From: Mucilaginibacter sp.
GTDB taxonomy: Bacteria; Bacteroidota; Bacteroidia; Sphingobacteriales; Sphingobacteriaceae
Reading direction: 5' to 3'
NCBI GenBank assembly: GCA_030445275.1
Contig: JAUCSE010000089.1
Location: forward strand, 1-64,000
Length of the DNA stretch: 64,000 bases
Of the stretch, positions 53,671-62,403 are shown one piece after another (position 1 is the first letter of the stretch; every line of letters starts with the position of its first letter). Below the pieces are notes generated by a model that had not been told where the DNA came from, did no database searches, and saw nothing but the letters and a program-made list of their open reading frames with translations. Position numbers and translations under genes: made by a program.

Positions 53671-53787
53671 ATGTCATTTCTAATGCAAAGAGAAACTATC
53701 TCTTGAGCGATAGCAAAAATCTTATACAACCATATTCGCGTTGTATGCTTTATAAGATTTCTCCTCGTTCCTCGTTCGAAATGACAT
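53671..53787. repeat. Dispersed inverted repeat, GTCATTTCGA family
   Basis: ATGTCATTTCTAATG ... TTCGAAATGACAT with the internal AGAGAAACTATCTCTTGAGCGATAGC and AATCTTATA words. Same family as at 6303 and 32341. A fragment of the interior (54486-54520) also directly follows the AraC-type gene stop. Confidence 0.8.
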
Positions 53788-53850
53788 TCAGGGTTAGGTA
53801 CAGGATCAGTAAAGGGGGAATACGTGGCTGACCTGTATCACCTGTCTGTA

Positions 53851-53882
53851 AACAAAGCCCCTGCGGATGCAGGGGCTTTGTT
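53851..53882. terminator. Strong hairpin between divergent genes
   Basis: AACAAAGCCCCTGC (53851-53864) pairs exactly with GCAGGGGCTTTGTT (53869-53882), a 14-bp stem with a four-base loop. It lies 44 bases upstream of the AraC-type start and is oriented toward neither gene end, so it is either a leader hairpin or the end of a short transcript. Confidence 0.6.
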
Positions 53883-53925
53883 GTGCCATAAGTTTATGCG
53901 TAGCTTTGCAGCACATTGATGATCT

Positions 53926-54486
53926 GTGAAACTCTACGTTAAAAATATGGTATGTAACCGCTGTAAAATGGCGGTAGCAACCGAACTTGAAAAAGTTGGA
54001 ATTGCCCCCCTGAGTGTTGAACTTGGCGAGATAACGCTTAAGGATAATCCAGGAACGGAACAACTCGACCAGCTGGAAAAATCACTGAATGGCTTAGGCT
54101 TTGAAATTATTGATAATCAGAAAAGCCGCCTCATTGAACAGATCAAAACGCAGATCATTAAACTGGTGCATCATACGGATGTTTCAACCCCGTTAAAACT
54201 TTCAGCCATATTGGCCGACCACCTGAACCATGATTACAGCTATCTGAGCAATTTATTTTCGGCAGTTGAGGGTACTACCATCGAGAAGTATTACATAGCC
54301 CAGAAAATTGAAAGAGTAAAAGAGCTGTTGGTTTATAATGAACTGAGCCTTTCAGAAATAGCCTACCAAATGGGTTATAGCAGCGTAGCCTATCTTTCGG
54401 CACAGTTTAAGCAGGTAACGGGGATGACCCCTTCGCAATTTAAGGGGTTGCAGGGGCATGACCGTAAAAATATCGACGATCTGTAA
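53926..54486 (+). CDS. AraC-family regulator with N-terminal HMA-like domain
   Basis: A 186-residue protein. The first ~65 residues look like a ferredoxin-type heavy-metal-associated fold with the metal-binding motif MVCNRCKM. The C-terminal ~100 residues are an AraC HTH pair: LKLSAILADHLNHDYSYLSNLFSAVEG, then LSEIAYQMGYSSVAYLSAQFKQVTGMTPSQF. It starts with GTG (an in-frame stop lies two codons upstream). It is followed by an HMA/MauE membrane protein gene after 108 bases and is probably its metal-responsive regulator. Related Bacteroidota proteins exist, but their ligand is not known to me. Confidence 0.85.
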   Translation: MKLYVKNMVCNRCKMAVATELEKVGIAPLSVELGEITLKDNPGTEQLDQLEKSLNGLGFEIIDNQKSRLIEQIKTQIIKLVHHTDVSTPLKLSAILADHLNHDYSYLSNLFSAVEGTTIEKYYIAQKIERVKELLVYNELSLSEIAYQMGYSSVAYLSAQFKQVTGMTPSQFKGLQGHDRKNIDDL

Positions 54487-54594
54487 ACTATCTCTTGAGC
54501 GATAGCGAAATCTTATAATATCCATCAATAATTCCGTAAAGCTTAAAGTGGCCTTGACCGGTAACTTTGTGTTATCAATTTAATTATTTAAATC

Positions 54595-55329
54595 ATGACA
54601 CATACCTATCAAATAACCGGCATGACCTGCAGCGGTTGTCAGCATAAAGTTCAAACCCTGCTTTCGCAGGTACAAGATGTACAAAACATTGATATTTCAT
54701 TGGCCGAAGGCACGGCTGATATTACCATGGCTCAGCATATCCCAACTTCGGCCTTGCAGGATGCCCTAAAAGATTATCCAAAATACCAGTTAAGCGAGGC
54801 TCATCATACCTCTGAAATGGACATGCAGGCAGATACCGAAAACAGATCGTGGCTGGCTACCTACAAACCTATACTGCTCATATTTGGCTATATTTTGGCC
54901 ATAGCCATTATTGCGGCATATACAGCTCACGGCTTTATGACCATGACAGCTATGCGCATATTCATGAGCGGCTTTTTCCTGATATTTTCCTTTTTTAAAA
55001 TGCTCGATCTGCAGGGTTTTGCCGATAGCTATACCATGTATGATATAGTAGCCAAACGCTTTAAGCCCTGGGCTTATACCTATGCTTTTGTTGAGCTTGG
55101 CCTCGGTCTGGCGTTTGCCTTAAACATTGCACCGGTAATTGTAAATATCATCACCTTTGTTGTGATGACCGTAAGTTTAATTGGTGTACTGCAAAGTGTT
55201 TTAAACAAAAGAAAGATCCGTTGTGCATGCCTGGGAGCAGTTTTTAACCTGCCCATGAGTACGGTTACTATTGTTGAAGATGCCTTGATGATTGTAATGA
55301 GCCTGATAACGTTATGGAGTGTTGTTTAA
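54595..55329 (+). CDS. HMA domain fused to MauE/DoxX-like membrane protein
   Basis: A 244-residue protein. The HMA domain (1-70) carries the copper-type motif GMTCSGC. A short His/Met-rich linker (HHTSEMDM) follows, then four membrane helices (~90-244) of the MauE/DoxX type. CACLG (~210) sits between helices 3 and 4. MauE-like membrane domains are linked to disulfide or metal relay across the membrane. With the AraC-HMA regulator upstream, a role in copper or other soft-metal handling is a reasonable inference. No P-type ATPase is adjacent. Confidence 0.8.
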   Translation: MTHTYQITGMTCSGCQHKVQTLLSQVQDVQNIDISLAEGTADITMAQHIPTSALQDALKDYPKYQLSEAHHTSEMDMQADTENRSWLATYKPILLIFGYILAIAIIAAYTAHGFMTMTAMRIFMSGFFLIFSFFKMLDLQGFADSYTMYDIVAKRFKPWAYTYAFVELGLGLAFALNIAPVIVNIITFVVMTVSLIGVLQSVLNKRKIRCACLGAVFNLPMSTVTIVEDALMIVMSLITLWSVV

Positions 55330-55353
55330 CCACCCCATAACGTTATCTATTTT

Positions 55354-55770
55354 TTATTGCTTAACGTAAGTAGATTCGAATCCGTCGGCAGCGATAGAAC
55401 CAAAATATAACGTGAGCTTCCCGTCATCAGATATTTTGAAATAAGGGCTAAGAGCTGGTTTATCAGTATCAAATACTAGTTGGTAAGATACTTTATCAAA
55501 ATTCACCGTGGTTTCCTTTTTGACTATAGAATACTTATAGTCATTGACTACTTTCCCGTCAGAAATTTGTTTGAAATTTGTTTGATTGATTTGAACAATT
55601 TCGCCATTTCCCGGTTTAAAATCGGATGGCGCTCCAGGCACCTGTACACCATTAACGTGTCGCAGTTCCCAGGTTCCTACGGGGTTTCCATCTTGGCTTT
55701 TGTTTTTGTCTTTTTTGCAGCTTGCAAAAGTCACTGTTGCAATGATCAGCAGGATTAGGTATGTTTTCAT
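55354..55770 (-). CDS. Small lipocalin-like lipoprotein of unknown function
   Basis: A 138-residue lipoprotein with signal and lipobox IATVTFASC. The mature part starts VGTWELRHVNGVQVPG and continues as a short beta-rich domain (VQINQTNFKQI, KVSYQLVFDTDKPALSPYFKISDDGKLTLYFG), the outline of lipocalin-like Bacteroidota proteins. The ATG at 55770 is preferred to a start 27 bases further upstream because it gives a normal signal peptide. No linkage to its neighbours is evident. Confidence 0.7.
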   Translation of the reverse strand: MKTYLILLIIATVTFASCKKDKNKSQDGNPVGTWELRHVNGVQVPGAPSDFKPGNGEIVQINQTNFKQISDGKVVNDYKYSIVKKETTVNFDKVSYQLVFDTDKPALSPYFKISDDGKLTLYFGSIAADGFESTYVKQ

Positions 55771-55944
55771 AATTGCCTTTACGTCCCGACAATGCATTGC
55801 GCTACAATGATTTTACATTATTTAGAAAGCTTATTATCAACTTGTTAAACTTGACTAATAAGTAAAGGAATTATATATGGCAACTCCCTTATATGTCATT
55901 TTTTTAGATGTAACCCGTAAATTACATTTAAAAACCATCTTATT

Positions 55945-55983
55945 CCCTACATTTGCGGTTTGCTCTAAATGTAAGATGTAGGG
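55945..55983 (+). promoter_or_regulatory. -7 box and imperfect palindrome before the PfkB gene
   Basis: TACATTTG (55948-55955) matches TAnnTTTG exactly and lies 57 bases before the ATG. It is part of an inverted repeat (CCCTACAT ... ATGTAGGG, with inner TACATTT/AAATGTA), which could be a regulator site or a leader hairpin. Confidence 0.45.
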
Positions 55984-56011
55984 CAGATCCATTATCATAA
56001 ATAAAAACTGC

Positions 56012-56899
56012 ATGTACGATATTTGTTGCATAGGGCATATTACGTTAGATAAGGTGGTAACACCAAGGGCGGTAGCACACATGGCTGGTGGCACATCTTT
56101 TTACTTTTCAAGCGCCATCCGTAATATGGATGTAAGTTATACGCTGGTAACCTCACTGGCCGAAAGCGAAATGCATACCGTTGAAGCTTTACGTGCCAAA
56201 GGCACCGAAGTACATGCCTCTACCTGCGCGCATACCGTATATTTTGAAAATATTTATTCAGGTAACCAGGATCACCGCACACAAAGAGTACTGCAAAAAG
56301 CCGATCCTTTTACCATCGAACAATTGCAGGGTATCAATGCTAAAATATTCCATTTAGGTCCATTGTTGGCTGATGATATCCCGGTTGATTTGATCAAAGA
56401 ACTAAGCAGCCGTGGCCGTGTATCATTAGATGCGCAAGGTTATTTACGCAAGGTTGAAGACAAAAATGTAATAGCTGTTGACTGGCCCGCCAAAAAGGAG
56501 GCTTTACGTTATATTGATATTTTAAAAGTTAATGAGCACGAACTGGAGGCGCTTACCGGTCTTACAGATATTAAAAAAGGTGCCGAAGTATTAGCAGACT
56601 GGGGTGTTAAGGAAGTGGCCGTTACCCTGGGCAGCATGGGTTCAGTAATTTATGCTGATGGCATTTTTTACAATGTACCGGCCTATGTACCAACAGCTGT
56701 TGTTGATGCCACCGGATGCGGTGATACTTATATGGCGGGTTATTTATACCAACGTACCAAAGGCGCTTCCTTCCAGGAAGCCGGAGAGTTTGCAGCAGCT
56801 ATGGCCAGTTTTAAAATAGAATCATCCGGACCGTTCACCGGTACTAAAGAGGATGTAATGAATCTGTTGGAGATCGGTCAGAAAACTTATAGCTACTAA
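56012..56899 (+). CDS. PfkB-family carbohydrate kinase
   Basis: A 295-residue ribokinase-fold sugar or nucleoside kinase. The N-terminal ICCIGHITLDKVV and AGGTSFYFSSAIRNM are the first family signature region, and VVDATGCGDTYMAGYLYQ is the second, with catalytic Asp (here GCGD rather than GAGD). Sequence around KVNEHELEALTG is also typical. Substrate cannot be decided from sequence; relatives include inositol, ribose and adenosine kinases. Transcribed alone, with a repeat element directly after it. Confidence 0.88.
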   Translation: MYDICCIGHITLDKVVTPRAVAHMAGGTSFYFSSAIRNMDVSYTLVTSLAESEMHTVEALRAKGTEVHASTCAHTVYFENIYSGNQDHRTQRVLQKADPFTIEQLQGINAKIFHLGPLLADDIPVDLIKELSSRGRVSLDAQGYLRKVEDKNVIAVDWPAKKEALRYIDILKVNEHELEALTGLTDIKKGAEVLADWGVKEVAVTLGSMGSVIYADGIFYNVPAYVPTAVVDATGCGDTYMAGYLYQRTKGASFQEAGEFAAAMASFKIESSGPFTGTKEDVMNLLEIGQKTYSY

Positions 56900-56911
56900 T
56901 TTACTTATTTT

Positions 56912-56989
56912 GTCATCCTGAGCAACAGCGAAGGATCTATTATTGAAGATGCTGTCGTATAATAGATGCTTCACTACGTTCAGCATGAC
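56912..56989. repeat. Dispersed inverted repeat, GTCATCCTGA family
   Basis: GTCATCCTGAGCAACAGCGAAGGATCTATTAT ... ATAATAGATGCTTCACTACGTTCAGCATGAC. It lies between the convergent PfkB and batE genes. Confidence 0.85.
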
Positions 56990-57003
56990 AATAGGGAGAG
57001 AAA

Positions 57004-57762
57004 TTATATTTCCTTCACATCATTGGCGTTAATCCACCCTTCGCTCCCATTGGGCAGACGTATTTTTACCCAGTTGCTATTATGTTCCAGGATCTCCACC
57101 TTGGTGCCATCGTGAAGTACAAACAGGTCTTTGCCCTTTCCTGGTTCGCTTTTGGTAGTTACCGATCCGCTAAAAACAATGGCTTGTTGATGAGCTTCAA
57201 AATAACTGGCCTGCCTGCCCGCTATGAAAATAGTGACGAGCCCGAAAAACAACAGCAGGATAGCGGTATAAAACGAGGCTTTTTTGACACTTACAGAGCC
57301 GGTGAACCTGTAAAGGATAAAAACAAAGAAACCGGCAAGGATAAGCAGTACGCTCAATACTGCCAGTGTATTTAATGATAGCCCTAAAATAAAGCTATAC
57401 CACCATCTGGTGATAAAAAACTCCTGAGGCTCATCCATTTTATCGGTGATCTTGGAGTTGGCCAGCTGGATATTCACACGGATGTCCTCGTCGCCCGGCG
57501 AAAGCTTATGCGCCTTTTCATAATACAGCAATGCCGACGACATATCGTTGGTTTTATAATAGGCGTTCCCTAAGTTATAATACACCGCTACAGACTGGTA
57601 GCCTTCATCCACCAGCTTTTGGTAGGATGTTATAGCTTCCTTGTATTGGGCTTTGGCGTATTGCGCGTTCCCTTTTTTAAACAGCGCGGTTGCTCCATCA
57701 TTGCTAAAAGCTAATAATGGCAATACGATCAGCAACAATATATAAGTGACTTGCCTGATCAT
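57004..57762 (-). CDS. batE: BatE: TPR and SH3-domain membrane protein
   Basis: A 252-residue protein, last gene of the Bat operon. Signal or anchor at ~1-18, TPR units at ~25-95 (NAQYAKAQYKEAITSYQ, VYYNLGNAYYKTNDMSSALL), two membrane helices (~125-185) and a C-terminal bacterial SH3 domain (HDGTKVEILEHNSNWVKIRLPNGSEGWINANDV). The operon was first linked to aerotolerance in Bacteroides; BatE is thought to be part of an envelope complex with the other Bat proteins. The ATG at 57762 lies one base beyond the batD stop. Confidence 0.88.
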   Translation of the reverse strand: MIRQVTYILLLIVLPLLAFSNDGATALFKKGNAQYAKAQYKEAITSYQKLVDEGYQSVAVYYNLGNAYYKTNDMSSALLYYEKAHKLSPGDEDIRVNIQLANSKITDKMDEPQEFFITRWWYSFILGLSLNTLAVLSVLLILAGFFVFILYRFTGSVSVKKASFYTAILLLFFGLVTIFIAGRQASYFEAHQQAIVFSGSVTTKSEPGKGKDLFVLHDGTKVEILEHNSNWVKIRLPNGSEGWINANDVKEI

Positions 57763-57763
57763 G

Positions 57764-59599
57764 TTATATTTTATCTTCAATGTCATTGATCATGTTTTTA
57801 GCTTTGTCAAATACCTGCTGCTCAGATATACCCGATACCGGTGCATAGCGGGCCATATCGCACAGATCAAGCGTATCCTGCAGCTCGTTGATCAGCCCTT
57901 CATCTACGGAACGAGCTTTCAATTCAGAAGCAATCTTTTCTTTATTCAGATCGGCCGCTGCAATATTCAGCTTATCGCTTAGGTAGCCGTATATGCCTTT
58001 AAATACATTTTCGTAAAATGCTTTGGAGTTATTGGCCGATAGCTGCGCTTTGGCACTGGCCAAATGTTTGGCGGCTACTTTACTAGCCTTACGGCTTTTC
58101 ACCTTAACAATATCGCTGTTATTCTTTTCGTACCACTTACCGTAAACCAGTGCTCCTAAAAACAAAAGCGGACCAAAGGCTAACAGACTATAGTATAGAC
58201 CAGAATCATAAAAACCCTCGCCATTTTTGCTGATGTTACCATTGGCATTTTTAATATAACGGATATCCTTGTTCAGCGTTTTAACGTCCTGCTTATCAGA
58301 ACCATAGGCGGTAACATTATTTTCTGAAATACCCTTATTTACCTTTACCGGGAAACCTTTTGTGGGCAAGCTTACATATTTCGCGGTTGAAGGATCAAAG
58401 TACGAGAACTTTAACGGGGGAATATTAAAATTACCCTCATGTCTTGGTATCACCAGGTAAGTATAGGTACGACTGCCTGATACACCGTTGTCTTTCACCG
58501 CAATATCATCCTCTGTTTTAGGGTCGTACTTTTCAAAGTCAGTCGGAAACTCGGGATTAAATGGCCTTAACAGTTTAATATTCCCTGTTCCGGTAACTTT
58601 AATTTTATAGTTCAGCGGCTCGTTTGATTTAAGCTCATTTTTATCAATACTGTTGCTGATAGAAAACCGGCCAACCGCGCCCCCAAAGCCATCGGGCTTG
58701 CCAGCCTGAGGTAATGGTTTAACATGCACAATTACCGGAACGCTTTTGATCTTGTAATTAACATCATTATAGGATCCGGAACCAAAAAACTGGTCGAATG
58801 GATCGCTGGATGCAGCCGATTCCCGTACCACAAATATCATAGACATGGGGTCAATGGTAATATTGCCGGCATGCTCTGGGAAAAGGATGCTTTGCTTCAT
58901 ATCGGCAACGTGGTAACTCTGCCCTTTAAGGATCTCCGTGCGCCACTTTACAGCCTGGTCGGGGTTTTTAATGTCTTCATTATAAAAGCCCGTCAGATCG
59001 GGCAATTTATCGGCCTGGCTGCCAACAAGGGCCACATTGGTATACAATCTGTAGGTTAGGGTTATTTGCTCGCCAAGGTACACGCTGCTTTTATCAACCA
59101 CCGCCTTGATGAATAATGATTTTGCAATATTGCTCCCTGCTTCATGTACGGTTACACCACCGGCTGCACCACCACCGCGTGAACCGCGCTGCGCGGTGGC
59201 AGCATTATTATTTTGTGGAGGAGCCTGCCCTTTTTTAACTTTTATTTTGATAGGATTGGTATGCAACTGCTTCCCATTTACCACAATGCTTGCCGGACCG
59301 ATGGCATATGTGCCCTCTTTTACCGCAACCAGCTCGTAGCTATAAGCCATGCTGGCTGATGCGTTGCCGTTAATAACCGACATGCTGGTGGATACATTAG
59401 GCCCTGATACAACCAGGAATCCGTTAAATGAAGGAGGAGTAAAATGGTCGCCATTGCCATTTACACTAAAAGTAACCTCAAACTGTTCCGTTGTTCCAAC
59501 CTCTGTTTTGTTAACCGAGGCGGTAAACCTGATATCGGCAGCAAAAAGCAAGCTTGTATTAAGCAGCAACAACAGTAATATGGAATATTTTCTTTTCAT
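57764..59599 (-). CDS. batD: BatD: oxygen-tolerance membrane protein
   Basis: A 611-residue exported protein. Signal peptide ~1-20, then several immunoglobulin-like beta domains (RFTASVNKTEVGTTEQFEVTF ..., GQAPPQNNNAA linker, IAKSLFIKAVVDKSSVYLGEQITLTYRLY), one membrane helix near ~460-480 (YYSLLAFGPLLFLGALVYG), and a cytoplasmic helical tail. This is the BatD domain plan. The two large beta domains probably face the periplasm and contact the VWA proteins. Position between batC and batE supports the call. Confidence 0.92.
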   Translation of the reverse strand: MKRKYSILLLLLLNTSLLFAADIRFTASVNKTEVGTTEQFEVTFSVNGNGDHFTPPSFNGFLVVSGPNVSTSMSVINGNASASMAYSYELVAVKEGTYAIGPASIVVNGKQLHTNPIKIKVKKGQAPPQNNNAATAQRGSRGGGAAGGVTVHEAGSNIAKSLFIKAVVDKSSVYLGEQITLTYRLYTNVALVGSQADKLPDLTGFYNEDIKNPDQAVKWRTEILKGQSYHVADMKQSILFPEHAGNITIDPMSMIFVVRESAASSDPFDQFFGSGSYNDVNYKIKSVPVIVHVKPLPQAGKPDGFGGAVGRFSISNSIDKNELKSNEPLNYKIKVTGTGNIKLLRPFNPEFPTDFEKYDPKTEDDIAVKDNGVSGSRTYTYLVIPRHEGNFNIPPLKFSYFDPSTAKYVSLPTKGFPVKVNKGISENNVTAYGSDKQDVKTLNKDIRYIKNANGNISKNGEGFYDSGLYYSLLAFGPLLFLGALVYGKWYEKNNSDIVKVKSRKASKVAAKHLASAKAQLSANNSKAFYENVFKGIYGYLSDKLNIAAADLNKEKIASELKARSVDEGLINELQDTLDLCDMARYAPVSGISEQQVFDKAKNMINDIEDKI

Positions 59600-59620
59600 T
59601 AATTATTTACACAATAACGC

Positions 59621-60358
59621 TTACCATTCCTGGGCAACGCGACGCCTGGCACCTTTTAGTTTTTGATTTTTCAGCTTATCCTGTGTTTGCTTTTCATCAT
59701 TTCCCAAGGCCTCCAACATCCGCTCAGCATCTTCTTTTGATACGTTGTTAGGGTCAGGTTTTTGTTCGCCCTGATCTTTTTTGTCCTGATCCTTATTCTG
59801 ATCCTGTTTGTTTTTATCCTGGTCTTTTTTATCCTTATTCTTATCGTCCTTGTTCTTGTCTTTATTTTTATCCTTGTCTTTATTCTTATTGTCCTTGTTA
59901 TTCTGGTCGTTCTTTTTCTTGTCGTCCTGCTGTTTCTTCAGCATTTTTTGAGCATAGGCCAGATTATAACGGGTTTCCTCATCAGTAGGGTTACGAAGCA
60001 GTGATTTTTTATAGGCAGCAATACTTTCCTCCAGCTTTTTCTTCTGCAACAGGGAGTTACCTAAATTATGATACGCATCAGCCAAAACCTGTTTATTGTT
60101 TGATCCTGATGCAATCTTTGTGAACTGCTTTTGAGCATCATCATATTTCTTTTGCTTGTATAAGGCATCGCCGAGGTTAAAATTGCCTTCAACCGTTTGC
60201 GCTTTTTTACCAACAGACTGCCTGTAGTTGCTTTCTGCATCTTTATAATTTTGCTGCTGATACAGATCGTTACCTTTTTTGATATATTTCTTTTCCTGCT
60301 GGGCAAAAACAAATGAAGCCTGCAGTATCAGTAATACAACTATAATAAATTGCCTCAT
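59621..60358 (-). CDS. batC: BatC: TPR protein with charged low-complexity tail
   Basis: A 245-residue periplasmic or membrane-associated TPR protein. Signal peptide ~1-19, about three TPR units (KKGNDLYQQQNYKDAESNYRQ, LGDALYKQKKYDDAQKQF, NLGNSLLQKKKLEESIAAYKK) and a long tail (~145-215) made almost only of Lys, Asp, Asn and Gln, ending in a basic RRRVAQEW. The tail is a simple-repeat region of KDKNKD type. The gene overlaps batB by four bases. Confidence 0.85.
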   Translation of the reverse strand: MRQFIIVVLLILQASFVFAQQEKKYIKKGNDLYQQQNYKDAESNYRQSVGKKAQTVEGNFNLGDALYKQKKYDDAQKQFTKIASGSNNKQVLADAYHNLGNSLLQKKKLEESIAAYKKSLLRNPTDEETRYNLAYAQKMLKKQQDDKKKNDQNNKDNKNKDKDKNKDKNKDDKNKDKKDQDKNKQDQNKDQDKKDQGEQKPDPNNVSKEDAERMLEALGNDEKQTQDKLKNQKLKGARRRVAQEW

Positions 60359-61395
60359 GACTTTTTTACTTCAAATAATTTTAAACCACTCAATCGCATA
60401 TTTTTCCGGTTCGAGATAAAGAACTCAATCACCAGCAACACCAACGTAATGGCCAGGAAAAACTGGAAACGATCTTCATAATCCTTAAACGATTTGCTGT
60501 CGACCAATTTACGCTGCACTTTAGTAATTTGATTCATTACAATGTCCAAACCGCTATTGGTATTGTTGGCCCTTACATAAACACCATTACCGGCAGCCGC
60601 TATCTCCTTGCCCATATCCTCATTCAATTTGCTGATAACCTGTTTGCCATCATTATCATTACGATAACCGGCCCCTTTGTTATCGGGGTCAGTTGGGATG
60701 GGAGCACCCTCAGCAGAACCCACACCGATCACGTTTACAGATACATCCCTGCTTTTAGCAGCGGCGGCGGCTTTTACCGCATCATCCTCATGATTTTCGC
60801 CATCGGTTATAATGATCATGGCCTTACCTGTTCCGTTCTTAAAATCAAACGATTTCATGCCAAGGTCAATGGCAGCGCCTATTGCCGTACCTTGTGTAGG
60901 TACCATATTAGTATTAATGGTATTTAAAAACAGTTTAGCGGCCGAGTAATCAGTTGTTACCGGGAGCTGTACATAAGCCTCACCGGCAAAAACAATGATG
61001 CCTAAGCGATCGTCGTGTAGCTTATCAATCAATTGCGCTATGGCACGTTTCGCGCTTTCCAGGCGACTGGGCACAAGGTCTTGTGCCAGCATGCTGTTTG
61101 ATACGTCAAGCAATATCATCAAATCGGCGCCTTTACGTTTAACCTCTTCTGTTTTTGAACCCAGCTGCGGATCGGCCATGCCTACTATTAAAGAGGCATA
61201 AGCAACCAGGAAAAAGATGAATTTAAGCCAGGGTCTTGAAAAAGAAACCTGCGGCATCATCAGTTTCACCACAGCTTTTTCGCCCAGAGAGGCAACAGCC
61301 TTCCTTTTCCAGCGACTAACCACTAAAAACAACAGGAGCAATACTGGTATCGCCAGCAATCCCCATAAAATATTTATATGTGCAAAACGTAGCAT
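60355..61395 (-). CDS. batB: BatB: membrane-anchored VWA protein
   Basis: A 346-residue protein with membrane helices near the N-terminus (~10-28 and ~58-73) and at ~315-330, and a von Willebrand A domain in between. The metal-ion-dependent adhesion site is complete: MILLDVSNSMLAQD, then Thr in VPTQGTAIGAA and Asp in IIITDGENHEDDA. VWA proteins of this operon are thought to work with the MoxR ATPase upstream. It lies three bases downstream of the batA gene. Confidence 0.93.
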   Translation of the reverse strand: MLRFAHINILWGLLAIPVLLLLFLVVSRWKRKAVASLGEKAVVKLMMPQVSFSRPWLKFIFFLVAYASLIVGMADPQLGSKTEEVKRKGADLMILLDVSNSMLAQDLVPSRLESAKRAIAQLIDKLHDDRLGIIVFAGEAYVQLPVTTDYSAAKLFLNTINTNMVPTQGTAIGAAIDLGMKSFDFKNGTGKAMIIITDGENHEDDAVKAAAAAKSRDVSVNVIGVGSAEGAPIPTDPDNKGAGYRNDNDGKQVISKLNEDMGKEIAAAGNGVYVRANNTNSGLDIVMNQITKVQRKLVDSKSFKDYEDRFQFFLAITLVLLVIEFFISNRKNMRLSGLKLFEVKKS

Positions 61396-61398
61396 TTA

Positions 61399-62403
61399 TT
61401 AAGTTAAAGCCCCTTTAAACAGGGTGTTTTTTAATAAAAATTCAAGTGATAACAGTACCAGCGCGATGATAGCCCATGGTAAAAACATTTCAGTTTTCCG
61501 GCGATATGAGGTTACATCAATTTTAGCTTTTTCCAGTTTATCAATCTGGGTATAAATTCCTTTGAGTGTTTCGTTATTAGTAGCCCTGAAATATTTACCG
61601 CCTGTTATGTTGGCAATTTTTGATAGGGTACCTTCGTCAATATCAACCTTCATGCGCTGGTATTGTACGCCAACAGGTGTTTGAACAGGATATGGAGCAT
61701 AGCCGTTAGTACCTAACCCAACAGTATAAACCCGTACACCAAACTGTTTGGCAATTTCGGCAGCTGTAATGGGAGGGATGGAGCCTGAATTGTTTGAACC
61801 ATCGGTCAATAATATCACCACCTTGCTTTTGGCTTCGCTTGTTCTTAAACGGCTAACCGCTGTTGCCAGGCCCATACCAATAGCAGTACCATCCGTGATC
61901 ATTCCGTTCTTGATATCGGCATATAGGTTAATCAGTACATCGTGATCAATAGTAAGCGGGCATTGTGTAAAGCTTTCACCGCTGAATATCACCAGGCCAA
62001 TACGGTCATCCGGGCGATTTTTTATAAAGTCGATAGCGATATTCTTGCCGGCTTCTAAACGGTTCGGTTTAAAATCCTCGGCCAGCATACTGCCCGAAAT
62101 ATCTGATGCAATCATAATATCAATACCCTCGGTAGTAGAGTTTTGCCAGCTTAATGACGATTGCGGCCGGGCCAATGCTACAATTAGAGCAGCCAAAGCC
62201 AATGAGCGTAATACAATGCCCAAATGCCTGAAACGGGCAACATTATTTTTTTTGACGATGGTGAAGCCTTTAAGCGTAGGTACATTTAAGTTTCCCTGTA
62301 GCTGCTTTTGTTTCCAGATATACCAACCCACCATTAAAGGTATAATGAGCATTAACCAGAAAAATCCGGGATGGGCAAATTCTATTCCGTTAAACCAGCT
62401 CAT
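61399..62403 (-). CDS. batA: BatA: membrane-anchored VWA protein
   Basis: A 334-residue paralogue of BatB with helices at ~12-27, ~65-80 and ~308-325 and a VWA domain with MIDAS residues in IMIASDISGSMLAED, MITDGTAIGMG and VILLTDGSNNSGS. The paired VWA proteins BatA and BatB probably form a complex. The start overlaps the end of the preceding gene by four bases. Confidence 0.93.
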   Translation of the reverse strand: MSWFNGIEFAHPGFFWLMLIIPLMVGWYIWKQKQLQGNLNVPTLKGFTIVKKNNVARFRHLGIVLRSLALAALIVALARPQSSLSWQNSTTEGIDIMIASDISGSMLAEDFKPNRLEAGKNIAIDFIKNRPDDRIGLVIFSGESFTQCPLTIDHDVLINLYADIKNGMITDGTAIGMGLATAVSRLRTSEAKSKVVILLTDGSNNSGSIPPITAAEIAKQFGVRVYTVGLGTNGYAPYPVQTPVGVQYQRMKVDIDEGTLSKIANITGGKYFRATNNETLKGIYTQIDKLEKAKIDVTSYRRKTEMFLPWAIIALVLLSLEFLLKNTLFKGALT

